DNA of 64,000 bases, from the NCBI RefSeq assembly GCF_029946515.1, contig NZ_JARZHH010000004.1, positions 62,001 to 126,000 of the forward strand. The letters are read 5' to 3'. The notes beneath the pieces are model-generated. The model saw only the letters and a list, made by a program, of their open reading frames with translations. It did no database searches and was not told the DNA's origin. Below, in pieces: positions 27,564 to 35,530 of this stretch; position 1 is the first letter of the stretch, and the number at the start of each line of letters is the position of its first letter. The position numbers and the translations under genes are program-made. This stretch comes from Polyangium sp. 6x1 (GTDB lineage Bacteria > Myxococcota_A > Polyangia > Polyangiales > Polyangiaceae).

Positions 27564-27833
27564 ATGCGCTTTCTTTCGCCTCGCATTCGCCGCCGTCCAT
27601 CCATTGCACGCCATGATCGGAGGCCCGTCCCGGTCGATCCCTGGTCTTTCACGACAACCGAATACGTGGAGCGCGTGACCTTCGTCGAGTTTGTCCTGGC
27701 CGAATTCGAGGACGAGGAGGAGGGCTCGGGCCTCGATCCCGCCGCGGACGCGCAGGCGACGGGGGCGCGGGTGGCCCGGGCGCGGCGCATCGGGCGACCG
27801 CGCGCGGGGCTGCGGCGGCGCGCCGTGGGGTGA
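27564..27833 (+). CDS. Possible small basic/acidic protein
   Basis: 89 aa from ATG 27564. The middle codons show normal G/C third positions (YVERVTFVEFVLAEFEDEEE), while both ends are Arg-rich. No domain is recognised and there is no signal peptide. The 5' region is comparatively AT-rich (TCTTCTTACGTACTTAGATCC), as expected for a promoter. It ends just before the convergent 204-aa gene. It could be a real small gene or a chance reading frame. Confidence 0.4.
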   Translation: MRFLSPRIRRRPSIARHDRRPVPVDPWSFTTTEYVERVTFVEFVLAEFEDEEEGSGLDPAADAQATGARVARARRIGRPRAGLRRRAVG

Positions 27834-27836
27834 GGC

Positions 27837-28451
27837 TCAGCGCGGGCAGTCGACGTCGGGATTTTGGGCGTCCGAGGGCGCGCCGGCGTCGTCGAGCCCG
27901 AGGATGCCGACGTGGAGGCCGAGGGTCCCGATGGACGTGTCCCGCGCCGGCAAAGCATCGAGGTTCCCCTGGAGGCCGATGGAGACGTAGGTGAGCGAGC
28001 GGCACAGAATGCGGGCGTTCGGATCGTAGGTCTTTCGCACGGGAATCCCGACCGCGAGCATTCCGTACAGGCCGACGTTTCCGTACGAGGTTCCTTCGAA
28101 TTTCTGGAGTCCGAACGAGCCACCGGCGGTCCCGACGACCGCCACTTTCGCGCTCGTCGAGCCGACGAAGAGCCCCGGCCGTAATCCGAGGCCGAACCCC
28201 AGCGTCGATCCGCGCAGGTACGCCCCCGATGCGATGCCCCAGCGGCGCGCGACCTCGGAGGGCGGCTTGCGGTCGAGGAAGTCCTCCGCGGGCTGCATGT
28301 CCACGTAAATGTTCGTGTTCGCCTCGACCCCTCCGTTCGGCGCGCCGTTGGCGAAGGACACCGTCGGCCCGATCTGCGTGTGCCCGAGGGCATTGCAACC
28401 GGTGGCGAGGAGCGCGGGCGCAAAGAGCAGGGCAGGGGAGGCGGAGGTCAT
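27837..28451 (-). CDS. Lipoprotein, beta-rich
   Basis: 204 aa from ATG 28451. A short signal peptide ends in lipobox LATGC. The mature part has alternating hydrophobic strands separated by Gly (GVEANTNIYVDMQP, GFGLGLRPGLFVGS, GLYGMLAVGIPV), consistent with a small beta-barrel or beta-sandwich at the outer membrane. It starts six bases after the site-2 protease stop and is the last gene of that transcript. No known family. Confidence 0.75.
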   Translation of the reverse strand: MTSASPALLFAPALLATGCNALGHTQIGPTVSFANGAPNGGVEANTNIYVDMQPAEDFLDRKPPSEVARRWGIASGAYLRGSTLGFGLGLRPGLFVGSTSAKVAVVGTAGGSFGLQKFEGTSYGNVGLYGMLAVGIPVRKTYDPNARILCRSLTYVSIGLQGNLDALPARDTSIGTLGLHVGILGLDDAGAPSDAQNPDVDCPR

Positions 28452-28457
28452 TTCATT

Positions 28458-29483
28458 TCAATATTTCGCCCAGGGCGTGGGCATGAAGAGAAGGACGAAG
28501 ACGACGAGGGAGAGGACCGCGACGCCGCGGCGCATGGGCGAGAGCTCACCGGGCTCGGTCGGGGGATGGTCCTTGCCGCCGAGCCGGCCGAGAAAATGGA
28601 CCAGGACGAACCACACGAGCCACGAGATCGAATTGCCGACGGCGTCGCCGATCCCCGCGCCGGCCCGGAGCGCCGGAGGCAGGAAGCGGGCGAGGTTCAG
28701 GAGGAACATGCCGAGCATCGTGACGTGGACGATCCGGGCATACCGATTCTGCTTCTCGCCGAAGAGGGCGTACGCGATGTGGCCGCCGTCGAGCTGGCCG
28801 ACGGGGACGAGGTTCAGCATCGTGACGAAGAGCCCGACCCAGCCGGCGAACGCGGGGCCATTGAGGAAGACGTCGTGCCCCGGGGGGATCGTGCCGATGG
28901 CGAGGCGCTTCAGCGCGAAATAGAGCAGGCATTGCCCCTCCTGGATGCCGTCCTCGGGGATGGGCAGGACGGGCGAGGTGCGCAGGCCGTAGAAGATCAC
29001 CGGAATGGCGACGAGGAGCCCGGCGAGCGGGCCGGCCGCGCCGATGTCGAGCAAGGCATTGCGGCTCTTGATGCGGCCGCGCATGCCGATGACCGCGCCC
29101 ATGGTGCCGAACGGGCTCAAGAGCGGCAGGGGAATGAAAAAGGGGAGGGAGGCCGGGACCTTGTGGAGGCGCGCCGCGAAGTAATGGCCGAGCTCGTGCG
29201 TCAGGAGGATGGCCATGAGCGGGACGGTGTAGGTCCACGCGCCGAGCACGGCGCGGACCTGCGCGGCGAACGGCGCGCCCTCGGGGACGAGGCCGTTCGA
29301 GAGGGCGAAGGTGACGAGCGTCGAGACGATGGTGAGGACGAGCAGAGCCAGGTTTTTCTGCCACCGGAGCGGGCCCTCGTCGGCCTCTGCGCCTTCGACG
29401 TGGGGATCGGGCGGAGGCGCCTCGTCGGCCTTTGCGTCGGCCGCGGGGGAAAGGTCGGTCGTCTCGGCTTCGTCCCGTTGCAT
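28458..29483 (-). CDS. Site-2 protease family (M50) membrane metalloprotease
   Basis: 341 aa from ATG 29483; a TTG at 29519 that overlaps the MobA stop (TTGA) would add 12 residues. An acidic N-terminal tail precedes about seven membrane helices. The zinc site is HELGH (96-100) in the first catalytic helix and LDGGH with D232 in NLVPVGQLDGGH. Such enzymes cleave membrane-embedded substrates, often releasing anti-sigma or regulatory factors; others belong to the EGY1-like branch without known substrate. The long N-terminal domain and HELGHYFAARLHKV resemble the EGY-type. It follows the molybdenum operon closely but has no evident link to it. Confidence 0.92.
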   Translation of the reverse strand: MQRDEAETTDLSPAADAKADEAPPPDPHVEGAEADEGPLRWQKNLALLVLTIVSTLVTFALSNGLVPEGAPFAAQVRAVLGAWTYTVPLMAILLTHELGHYFAARLHKVPASLPFFIPLPLLSPFGTMGAVIGMRGRIKSRNALLDIGAAGPLAGLLVAIPVIFYGLRTSPVLPIPEDGIQEGQCLLYFALKRLAIGTIPPGHDVFLNGPAFAGWVGLFVTMLNLVPVGQLDGGHIAYALFGEKQNRYARIVHVTMLGMFLLNLARFLPPALRAGAGIGDAVGNSISWLVWFVLVHFLGRLGGKDHPPTEPGELSPMRRGVAVLSLVVFVLLFMPTPWAKY

Positions 29484-29515
29484 CGGGCCTAGCGTGGCCG
29501 GCCTTCGGCCTTGGC

Positions 29516-30175
29516 TCAAGCCGGATCGCGCGGCCGCGGGAGGCCCGCGACGTCGAGCGCCGCGAGCCAGTCTTCGGGCGTGTTGAGGTTTCGCAAAGCG
29601 AGGATTTCGTCGCCGGAGAGAGAAAGGCCAGGCGCTTCGCGGAGGCGATCTTCGGGGACGACGAGGGTGCGCACGCGCTCGAACAGGAAAAACGGGCGGA
29701 GGCGGTCCTCGGCGAGGAGCGCGTCGATCTCGGACACGACCGAGACGCCATACACCGCCGCGAGCGGGTGGTAATGCCCGCCGCCGCGAGGGACGACGAC
29801 GTCATGCGCGGAGCCGCGGAGATCCCAGAGAAAACGCACGAGCGCGGGATCCACGAAAGGCGCGTCGGTGGAGGAGACGAATGCGGCGTCGGCCTTGCCG
29901 GAGAGCGCCGCGAGGCCGACGGCGATGCCTTGCAGAGGCCCGCGGCCTTCGACGGGGTCTTCGACGAGGGTGACGTCGGGCGGCAGGGGCGGGAGGTCTT
30001 GCCCGGGAGCGCGGACGACGACGAGGGGCGCGGCGACCGCGGCGAGGCGACGCACGACGCGCTGGAGGAGGACGTCGTCGCCGAAGGGGAGCCAGGCCTT
30101 GGGGCGGCCCATGCGGCGGCTACGGCCGCCCGCGAGGACGACGGCGCCGAGGCCGAGGACTCGGTCGGCGCTCAC
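29516..30175 (-). CDS. mobA: Molybdenum cofactor guanylyltransferase
   Basis: 219 aa from GTG 30175, overlapping the upstream stop as GTGA. The N-terminus VVLAGGRSRRMGRPKAWLPFG is the nucleotidyltransferase signature of MobA, with the conserved GG, R and K residues for GTP binding. VSSTDAPFVDPALV matches the CDxP-type metal-binding loop. The enzyme joins GMP to Mo-molybdopterin to form the bis-MGD precursor, so this operon should serve a bis-MGD enzyme. Tight coupling to the MoeA genes supports the assignment. Confidence 0.93.
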   Translation of the reverse strand: MSADRVLGLGAVVLAGGRSRRMGRPKAWLPFGDDVLLQRVVRRLAAVAAPLVVVRAPGQDLPPLPPDVTLVEDPVEGRGPLQGIAVGLAALSGKADAAFVSSTDAPFVDPALVRFLWDLRGSAHDVVVPRGGGHYHPLAAVYGVSVVSEIDALLAEDRLRPFFLFERVRTLVVPEDRLREAPGLSLSGDEILALRNLNTPEDWLAALDVAGLPRPRDPA

Positions 30176-32091
30176 GCGCGGAGCCCTCGGTCGCGGAGAG
30201 CTTCGCGCGCCGGTGCGGACGCGAGCTCGGCGAGGAAGGCGCGCACGGCAGGCCGGCCCATGCGGTTCGAGGGGACGACGAAGTCGAAGCGCTCCTCGCC
30301 GAGCGGGAGGAAGCCGAGGCCCCGATCCCGCGCCACGATGTCGATCGCGATGCCGAAATCGGCGCGGCCTTGCGCAACGGCCGCGGCGACGGCGCGGTGG
30401 GACGAGGCCTCGACGGAGTGGCCGGCAGGGCGCGCGTCGCCGAGGAGGCGATCGTAGAGCGCGCGGGTGCCGCTGCCGCGGTTTCGGTTGATCATCACGA
30501 TGCCCTCGGCGCGGGCGGCCTCGCGGACGGCGTTTTCGGCGCGCTTGCCCTCGAAGCGCGGATCGCCGGGGCGGAAGACGACGCCTTGCATGCGGCCGTA
30601 GCCGCGGACGAGCTCGAGCCCGGGGGCGAGGAAGGGCTCGTTGTAAATGCCCGTGTTCGGGTCGTAGAGGTGGACGCCGGCGACGTCGCATTCGCCGCGG
30701 CGCACGGCCGAAAGGCCGGCCTCGCTGCCGACGGCGATGAGCTTGCTCGTCGTGCCGCGCGCGGCGAGGCGGCCGAGCAGGACGTCGAGGCCGACGCAAT
30801 GGCTGCCGATGACGACGAGATCGACCTGGCGCGGGCGTGATCCGGCGATGGGGTGGATCACGACGGTGTCGCCGGCGTCGAGCATCTCGACGCGCTCGTC
30901 CACGATGAAGAAGCCGTCGGCTTGCGAGAAGGTGGTGACGGAGCCCGAGCCCTTGCCGATCGGATACGCGACGCGCGCGCCGTGCTCGTCGTCGACGAGG
31001 CGCACGAGCACGTACTCCGTGCGGCCGTGTTCGCTCGTGACGCGGAACGGGAGGCGCGCCGTGACCGTGTCGTCCGCGCGCTCGGAGAGGCCCGCGAGCG
31101 CGCGGATGACGGGCGCGACGAACTCGTGGAACGTGAAGATCGCCGAGGTCGGGAAGCCCGGCAGGACGACGACGGGTTTGCCGCGGGAGACGGCGAGGCA
31201 GAGGGGTTTGCCGGGCTTGAGCGCGACGCCGTGCACGACGATGCCAGGCGGAGCGAGGGTCTCGGCGAGGACACGGGCGTTGAGGTCGCCGGGGCCCTTC
31301 GAGGTGCCGCCCGAGAGGAGCACGACGTGCGCCGCGGCGAGGCAGCGGTGGAGCGCGTCGCGGACGGAGGTCTCGTCGTCGGGCACGATGCCGGCGAGGA
31401 TCGGCTCGCCGCCGGCCTCGCGGACGGCGTCGGCGAGGATGCGCGCGTTCGAGTCGTAGACCGCGCCGGACGGCAGCGGGTGACCAGGCGGGACGATCTC
31501 GTCGCCGGTCGAGAGGATGGCCACGCGCGGCCGCGCGAGCACGGCGACCGTGTCTTTGCCGATCGCCGCGAGCACGCCCGTCTCCCGCGAGGTGAGGCGC
31601 TCCTTCGCGCGGAGCACGACCTCGCCCTGCGCGACGTCGGTGCCGGCGTAGGTGATCGATCGGCCGGGGATCGAGGCCTTCGTGATGAGCACGTCGTCGC
31701 CGTCGAGGGCCGTGTGCTCGACCATGACGATCGCGTCGGCGCCGCGCGGCACGGCGCCGCCCGTGGGGATCGCGAGGGCCGTGCCCGGCTCGACGGTGAC
31801 GTCGGGGAGGCGGCCCATCGCGACGCTGCCCGGCAAGCGCCGGAGCCGCTGCGGCTCGGCCTCCGTGGCGCCGAACGTGTCGGCCGCGCGCACCGCATAT
31901 CCATCGACGTTCGAGCGATCGAAGCCGGGCACGTCGACGGGGCTCGCGACGTCCTCGGCGAGCAAGCGCCCGAGCGCTGCGTCGAGCGGGACGACCTCGA
32001 CGCCGATCGAGCCGAGCTCGCCGATCGCCGCGCGGAAGCGCCGCTCGGCCTCGTCCCGGTCCACGACGTTGAGGAACTGCGCTTGCTTCAC
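30172..32091 (-). CDS. MoeA-type molybdenum insertion protein with C-terminal periplasmic-binding-like domain
   Basis: 639 aa from GTG 32091, 15 bp after the other MoeA gene. Residues 1-405 are MoeA: DRSNVDGYAVRA, PTGGAVPRGADAIVM, STGDEIVPPG, SGGTSKGPGD and LPGFPTSA cover the active-site and MogA-like subdomain motifs. From about residue 430, LVVIGSHCVGLDVLLGRL starts a domain of the type-2 periplasmic-binding fold known from the molybdate-binding family PF12727: EAGLSAVRRGECDVAGVHLYDP, INRNRGSGTRALYDRLL, VAAAVAQGRADFGIAI. The fusion suggests molybdate sensing or capture coupled to insertion into molybdopterin. The same fusion is known in archaea and bacteria. Confidence 0.92.
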   Translation of the reverse strand: MKQAQFLNVVDRDEAERRFRAAIGELGSIGVEVVPLDAALGRLLAEDVASPVDVPGFDRSNVDGYAVRAADTFGATEAEPQRLRRLPGSVAMGRLPDVTVEPGTALAIPTGGAVPRGADAIVMVEHTALDGDDVLITKASIPGRSITYAGTDVAQGEVVLRAKERLTSRETGVLAAIGKDTVAVLARPRVAILSTGDEIVPPGHPLPSGAVYDSNARILADAVREAGGEPILAGIVPDDETSVRDALHRCLAAAHVVLLSGGTSKGPGDLNARVLAETLAPPGIVVHGVALKPGKPLCLAVSRGKPVVVLPGFPTSAIFTFHEFVAPVIRALAGLSERADDTVTARLPFRVTSEHGRTEYVLVRLVDDEHGARVAYPIGKGSGSVTTFSQADGFFIVDERVEMLDAGDTVVIHPIAGSRPRQVDLVVIGSHCVGLDVLLGRLAARGTTSKLIAVGSEAGLSAVRRGECDVAGVHLYDPNTGIYNEPFLAPGLELVRGYGRMQGVVFRPGDPRFEGKRAENAVREAARAEGIVMINRNRGSGTRALYDRLLGDARPAGHSVEASSHRAVAAAVAQGRADFGIAIDIVARDRGLGFLPLGEERFDFVVPSNRMGRPAVRAFLAELASAPAREALRDRGLRA

Positions 32092-32106
32092 GACGCCCCC
32101 CCGAGG

Positions 32107-33360
32107 TCAATCGTACAGGAAGACCTCGACCTCCTCGCCCTCGTCGTGGCCCTCGCTGCCGGCAGGGACGAGCACGACGCCGTCCGCGCGGGTCGTCGAG
32201 GAGAGGATCGACGCGCCGCTCGTCATGATCGGCGTGACGCGCGCACCGTCGTACTTCACGCGGACGTAATCCACGCGGCCGAGCTCGGAGACGAGCTTCG
32301 CGGCGAGCCGGCCCTTTCCGCGCGGGTGTGGCCACGCGCGAGGGAGGCCGCCGAACGCGCGGATCGTTGGACCTGCAAAGAACTCGTACGCGCACAAGCA
32401 GGAGACCGGGTTGCCCGGCAGGAGGAAGACGGGGCGCGGTCGATCCTTGCCGGGGACGAAGCCAAAGCCGGCAGGGCTCGACGGGCGCATCGCCACGCCG
32501 TGCACCGTGACCTCGCCGATCTCGGCGAGCGCGAGCGGCGCGTGATCCTCGGGGCCCACGGACGATCCGCCCGAGACGAGCACGACGTCCTCGTCGCCGT
32601 CCCCGATCGCCTCGCGCACGAGCTCGTACCGATCGGCCGCGCGCACCGTGGGCGAGAGCGCGCCGCCGTCCCGCGCGACGAGCGCCCGGAGTACGACGCT
32701 GTTCGAGTCCACGATGCACGATCCTTCGGGCATGCTGCCCGGCGCGAGCAGCTCGTCCCCCGTGATCACGATCCGCACGCGCGGCCTTCGCACGACGGGC
32801 ACGAGGCCCGCGCCGACGCTCGCCAAGAGCCCCACGTCTTGCGGCCGGAGCTTGCGACCGCGTTTCGCCACGATCGTGCCCGCCGGGACGTCCTCGCCGA
32901 TCGCGCCGACGTGCTTGCCGGGCGACACGGGTTCCGCGACGGAGACGATCGTCTGATCGCCGCGCGTGATCTCCTCGGCGCGCTCGGCCATGAGGACCGC
33001 GTCCGCGCCCTCGGGCACCGGCGCGCCCGTCGTGATGCGCACGGCCTCGCCGCGACGCAGCGCGCCCGCGAACGGTCGGCCCGGCCTCGCCTCGCCGATG
33101 AGCACGAGCGACGCGGGCGCATACGTGCTCGCGCCGAAGGTCGACTCCCCGACGACGGCCCATCCATCCATCGCGGCGCGGCGGAAGTGCGGCACGCTCG
33201 CGGCGGCGGCCACGTCTTCGGCGAGCACGCGCCCGCTCGCCTCGGTGACCGGCACGCGCTCGGCTTCGAGCTCGGCGGCGCGGGACGCGAGCGTCGTCAG
33301 CGCCTCGTCGACACTCGCGCGCTTGCGGAAGCCACGCATGCGTACGTCTCGCACGGCCAT
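32107..33360 (-). CDS. moeA: Molybdopterin molybdenumtransferase MoeA
   Basis: 417 aa from ATG 33360, seven bases after the NuoE-NuoF stop. All MoeA parts are present: RRAAMDGWAVV, TTGAPVPEGADAVLMAE, VITGDELLAPG, SGGSSVGPEDH and LPGNPVSCLCAYE, plus the C-terminal beta domain (VRVKYDGARVTPIM). MoeA inserts molybdate into adenylylated molybdopterin. Two MoeA genes side by side usually differ in their metal or product channelling; here one is plain and one carries the molybdate-binding-like domain. Confidence 0.93.
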   Translation of the reverse strand: MAVRDVRMRGFRKRASVDEALTTLASRAAELEAERVPVTEASGRVLAEDVAAAASVPHFRRAAMDGWAVVGESTFGASTYAPASLVLIGEARPGRPFAGALRRGEAVRITTGAPVPEGADAVLMAERAEEITRGDQTIVSVAEPVSPGKHVGAIGEDVPAGTIVAKRGRKLRPQDVGLLASVGAGLVPVVRRPRVRIVITGDELLAPGSMPEGSCIVDSNSVVLRALVARDGGALSPTVRAADRYELVREAIGDGDEDVVLVSGGSSVGPEDHAPLALAEIGEVTVHGVAMRPSSPAGFGFVPGKDRPRPVFLLPGNPVSCLCAYEFFAGPTIRAFGGLPRAWPHPRGKGRLAAKLVSELGRVDYVRVKYDGARVTPIMTSGASILSSTTRADGVVLVPAGSEGHDEGEEVEVFLYD

Positions 33361-33367
33361 GGCTCGA

Positions 33368-34996
33368 TCATTCCTCCGGGAAGCGGGCGCGCACGTCGTC
33401 CTCGAAGGCGCGCTCGACGGAGAGGAACGGCGCGATCGCGACCTGGCCGAGGCCGCAGATCGAGGTGTCGGCGAGCGTCTCGGCGAGCTCGGACAGCACC
33501 GCGAGGTGGCGCTTCTTTCCGCGCCCGAGCACGGCTTCTTCCAGGATCGTCACGGCCTTCTCCGTGCCCACGCGGCACGGCACGCACTTGCCGCACGACT
33601 CGTTGCGGAAGAACGTCACGACGTTCGTCACGAGATCCACGATGTCCGCGCCTTCGCACACCACGAGCACCGCGCCCGAGCCGAGCATCGAGCCGCGCTT
33701 CTGGAGCGCGTCGAAGTCGAGCGGCGCGTCCACGGCGTCGGCGCGCAGGAAGTTCGACGAGGCGCCGCCGGGCGCGATCGCGAGGATGGGCCTTCCGCCT
33801 TTCGTGCCGCCGGCCTGCTCGATGAGCTCGCCGATCGTCGTGCCCATCGGCACCTGAAAGACGCCCGGCCGCTCGACGTCGCCCGAGAGCGCGATGAACT
33901 TGAGCCCGCCCGAGCCACGCACGCCGCGCGCCTTCCACGCCTCGGCGCCCTCCTTCACGATGAGCGGCACGTACGAGAGCGTCTCGACGTTGTTGATCAG
34001 CGTGGGCTGACCGAAGAGCCCCTTCTGTCCGGGGAACGGCGGCTTGTTCCGCGGCTCGCCGCGCTTGTCTTCGAGGCACTCGAGCAGCGCCGTCTCCTCG
34101 CCGAGGATGTATCCGCCCGGCGAGACGGCGATCCGCACGTCGAAGGGCAACCCCGGGCCGAGGGCGTCGGGGCCGAGCGCGCCGCACTGCCGCGCATCTT
34201 CGATCGCACGCGCGAGGTTCTTCCGCTCGGGACCGTACTCGTGACGGATGAACACGATGCCCTCGGAGGCCCCGACGACGAGCGCCGCGATGGCCATGCC
34301 CTCGATCACGAGGTGCGGCAGCTCGTCGAGGATCACGCGGTCCTTGAACGTGCCCGGCTCGCTCTCGTCCGCGTTGCACACGACGTACTTCGGGCGCGCC
34401 GTCTCCTTGCGGACGAGCTTCCACTTGAGCCCCGTGGGGAACCCCGCGCCGCCCATGCCACGCAGCCCGCTCGTCTCGAGCGTCGCCTGGACGCGGTCGC
34501 CCGCGAGCGCATCCCCGCGGAGCGAAGCGAGCACGCCGTAGCGAGATGCTTCATCCTCGTACGGATCACTCGCCCAGCGTCGAGGCGGGGAGGGCGCTCG
34601 TTCAGGCCGCGGCTCGTCGGCCCAGCGGACGGCGTGGGCGAGGTCGTCGAGGTCTCCCGCGTACACCGGTCGCTCGTTGAGCGCGGCGGCCGGCGCTCGA
34701 TCACATCGGCCGAGGCAGCTCACCTCGCGCACTTCCACCGATGGGTCGGCGCTGATCGCCTGCCGCGCCCGCGCCAGGAAATCGCGTCCGCCGGCGAGCC
34801 TGCACGTCACGTCGCGGCAGAGCGCGACCTCCACGCGCGGCGGGGGTTTTCTGCGGAAGTGCGGGTAAAACGAGACGAGCCCTTCGATCCGGTAGAGCGG
34901 AACGCCGAGCTTCTGCGCGAGCGCGGCGAGGCGCGCGTCGTCGAGCCAGCCGTGCTCGTGCTGTAAGTCGTTCAGCGCGTCGATGATGGCGCCCAC
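33368..34996 (-). CDS. NuoE-NuoF fusion, NAD-binding subunit of a formate-dehydrogenase-like complex
   Basis: 542 aa from ATG 34996. Residues 1-115 are a thioredoxin-like NuoE module with its 2Fe-2S ligands C60, C65, C94 and C98. Residues 150-540 are NuoF: GLRGMGGAGFPTGLKW and CNADESEPGTFKDR for FMN/NADH, GGYILGEETALLECLE, and a 4Fe-4S site ESCGKCVPC (C468, C471, C474) with C514 in TSICGLG. This electron-input module passes electrons between NAD(H) and a partner enzyme. With MoeA, MoeA and MobA downstream, the partner is most likely a Mo-bis-MGD enzyme such as NAD-linked formate dehydrogenase (FdsABG type). No catalytic subunit lies in this window. Confidence 0.92.
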   Translation of the reverse strand: MGAIIDALNDLQHEHGWLDDARLAALAQKLGVPLYRIEGLVSFYPHFRRKPPPRVEVALCRDVTCRLAGGRDFLARARQAISADPSVEVREVSCLGRCDRAPAAALNERPVYAGDLDDLAHAVRWADEPRPERAPSPPRRWASDPYEDEASRYGVLASLRGDALAGDRVQATLETSGLRGMGGAGFPTGLKWKLVRKETARPKYVVCNADESEPGTFKDRVILDELPHLVIEGMAIAALVVGASEGIVFIRHEYGPERKNLARAIEDARQCGALGPDALGPGLPFDVRIAVSPGGYILGEETALLECLEDKRGEPRNKPPFPGQKGLFGQPTLINNVETLSYVPLIVKEGAEAWKARGVRGSGGLKFIALSGDVERPGVFQVPMGTTIGELIEQAGGTKGGRPILAIAPGGASSNFLRADAVDAPLDFDALQKRGSMLGSGAVLVVCEGADIVDLVTNVVTFFRNESCGKCVPCRVGTEKAVTILEEAVLGRGKKRHLAVLSELAETLADTSICGLGQVAIAPFLSVERAFEDDVRARFPEE

Positions 34997-35017
34997 GTGC
35001 GCCCCCCTGCTCCGCGA

Positions 35018-35242
35018 TCAGCGGCAGAGCCTGCCAATGTCCGTGATGCGCTCCTTGAGCTCCTGCGGCGGCAGGAACACGCCCAGCGCGGCCTGAAGCG
35101 TGGGGAGCGCGCGCTCGAGATCGTCACGCTTCATCTTCGCCGCATCGACCCCGATCCGCGCGAACGCTCGCTGGATCGTGCCCTTCGCGAATACCGGCGA
35201 AAGGCCGCTGCGCTGGACTACTTGATCGAACAGGGAGTCCAC
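35018..35242 (-). CDS. Small helical protein upstream of the NuoE-NuoF gene
   Basis: 74 aa from GTG 35242, ending 21 bp before the NuoE-NuoF start, so very likely the first gene of the operon. The sequence is helical and soluble (FAKGTIQRAFARIGVDAAKMKRDDLERALPTL). I do not recognise it. FdsD, the small subunit or chaperone of NAD-linked formate dehydrogenases, has similar size, but I see no clear match. Confidence 0.68.
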   Translation of the reverse strand: MDSLFDQVVQRSGLSPVFAKGTIQRAFARIGVDAAKMKRDDLERALPTLQAALGVFLPPQELKERITDIGRLCR

Positions 35243-35530
35243 GCGCGCGCCATCCTTCGTTGAGCGGGTTCATGCATCCCGAGCAAGCCGATCCTAACGG
35301 ATTCTGGTGCTCGTGTGGCGCCTGGGCGATCGCTGCCTAGGCCGCGATGACGCTGTTCCCTCTCGCGAGTCTGGCGCCCGGCGCGATTCATGGTTCGGGT
35401 ATCCTATCACGCCGGCTCGGACGGCAACACGGCCGGTAGGGGATCCTCCGACGTTTTCCTGCCGCGCCGATGAGATCGGGCCGCATGCTCGCTCGCCCCG
35501 GACAGCCCGTGGAGCGAGCATGCGGGGCCC
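35243..35530. other. Intergenic region with a hairpin near its right end
   Basis: 288 bp between the DUF2330 gene and the molybdenum operon on the same strand. It should contain the operon promoter. Apart from the perfect stem-loop at 35481-35525, nothing is recognised. Confidence 0.4.
35481..35525 (-). terminator. Perfect 14-bp stem-loop after the DUF2330 gene
   Basis: CCGCATGCTCGCTC (35481-35494) and GAGCGAGCATGCGG (35512-35525), loop of 17 bases. It begins five bases beyond the stop codon of the minus-strand gene. No T-run follows, so Rho-independent function is uncertain. Confidence 0.6.

Noticed and set aside
35018-35242. FdsD subunit
   Set aside because: Similar length and position, but no clear sequence match.
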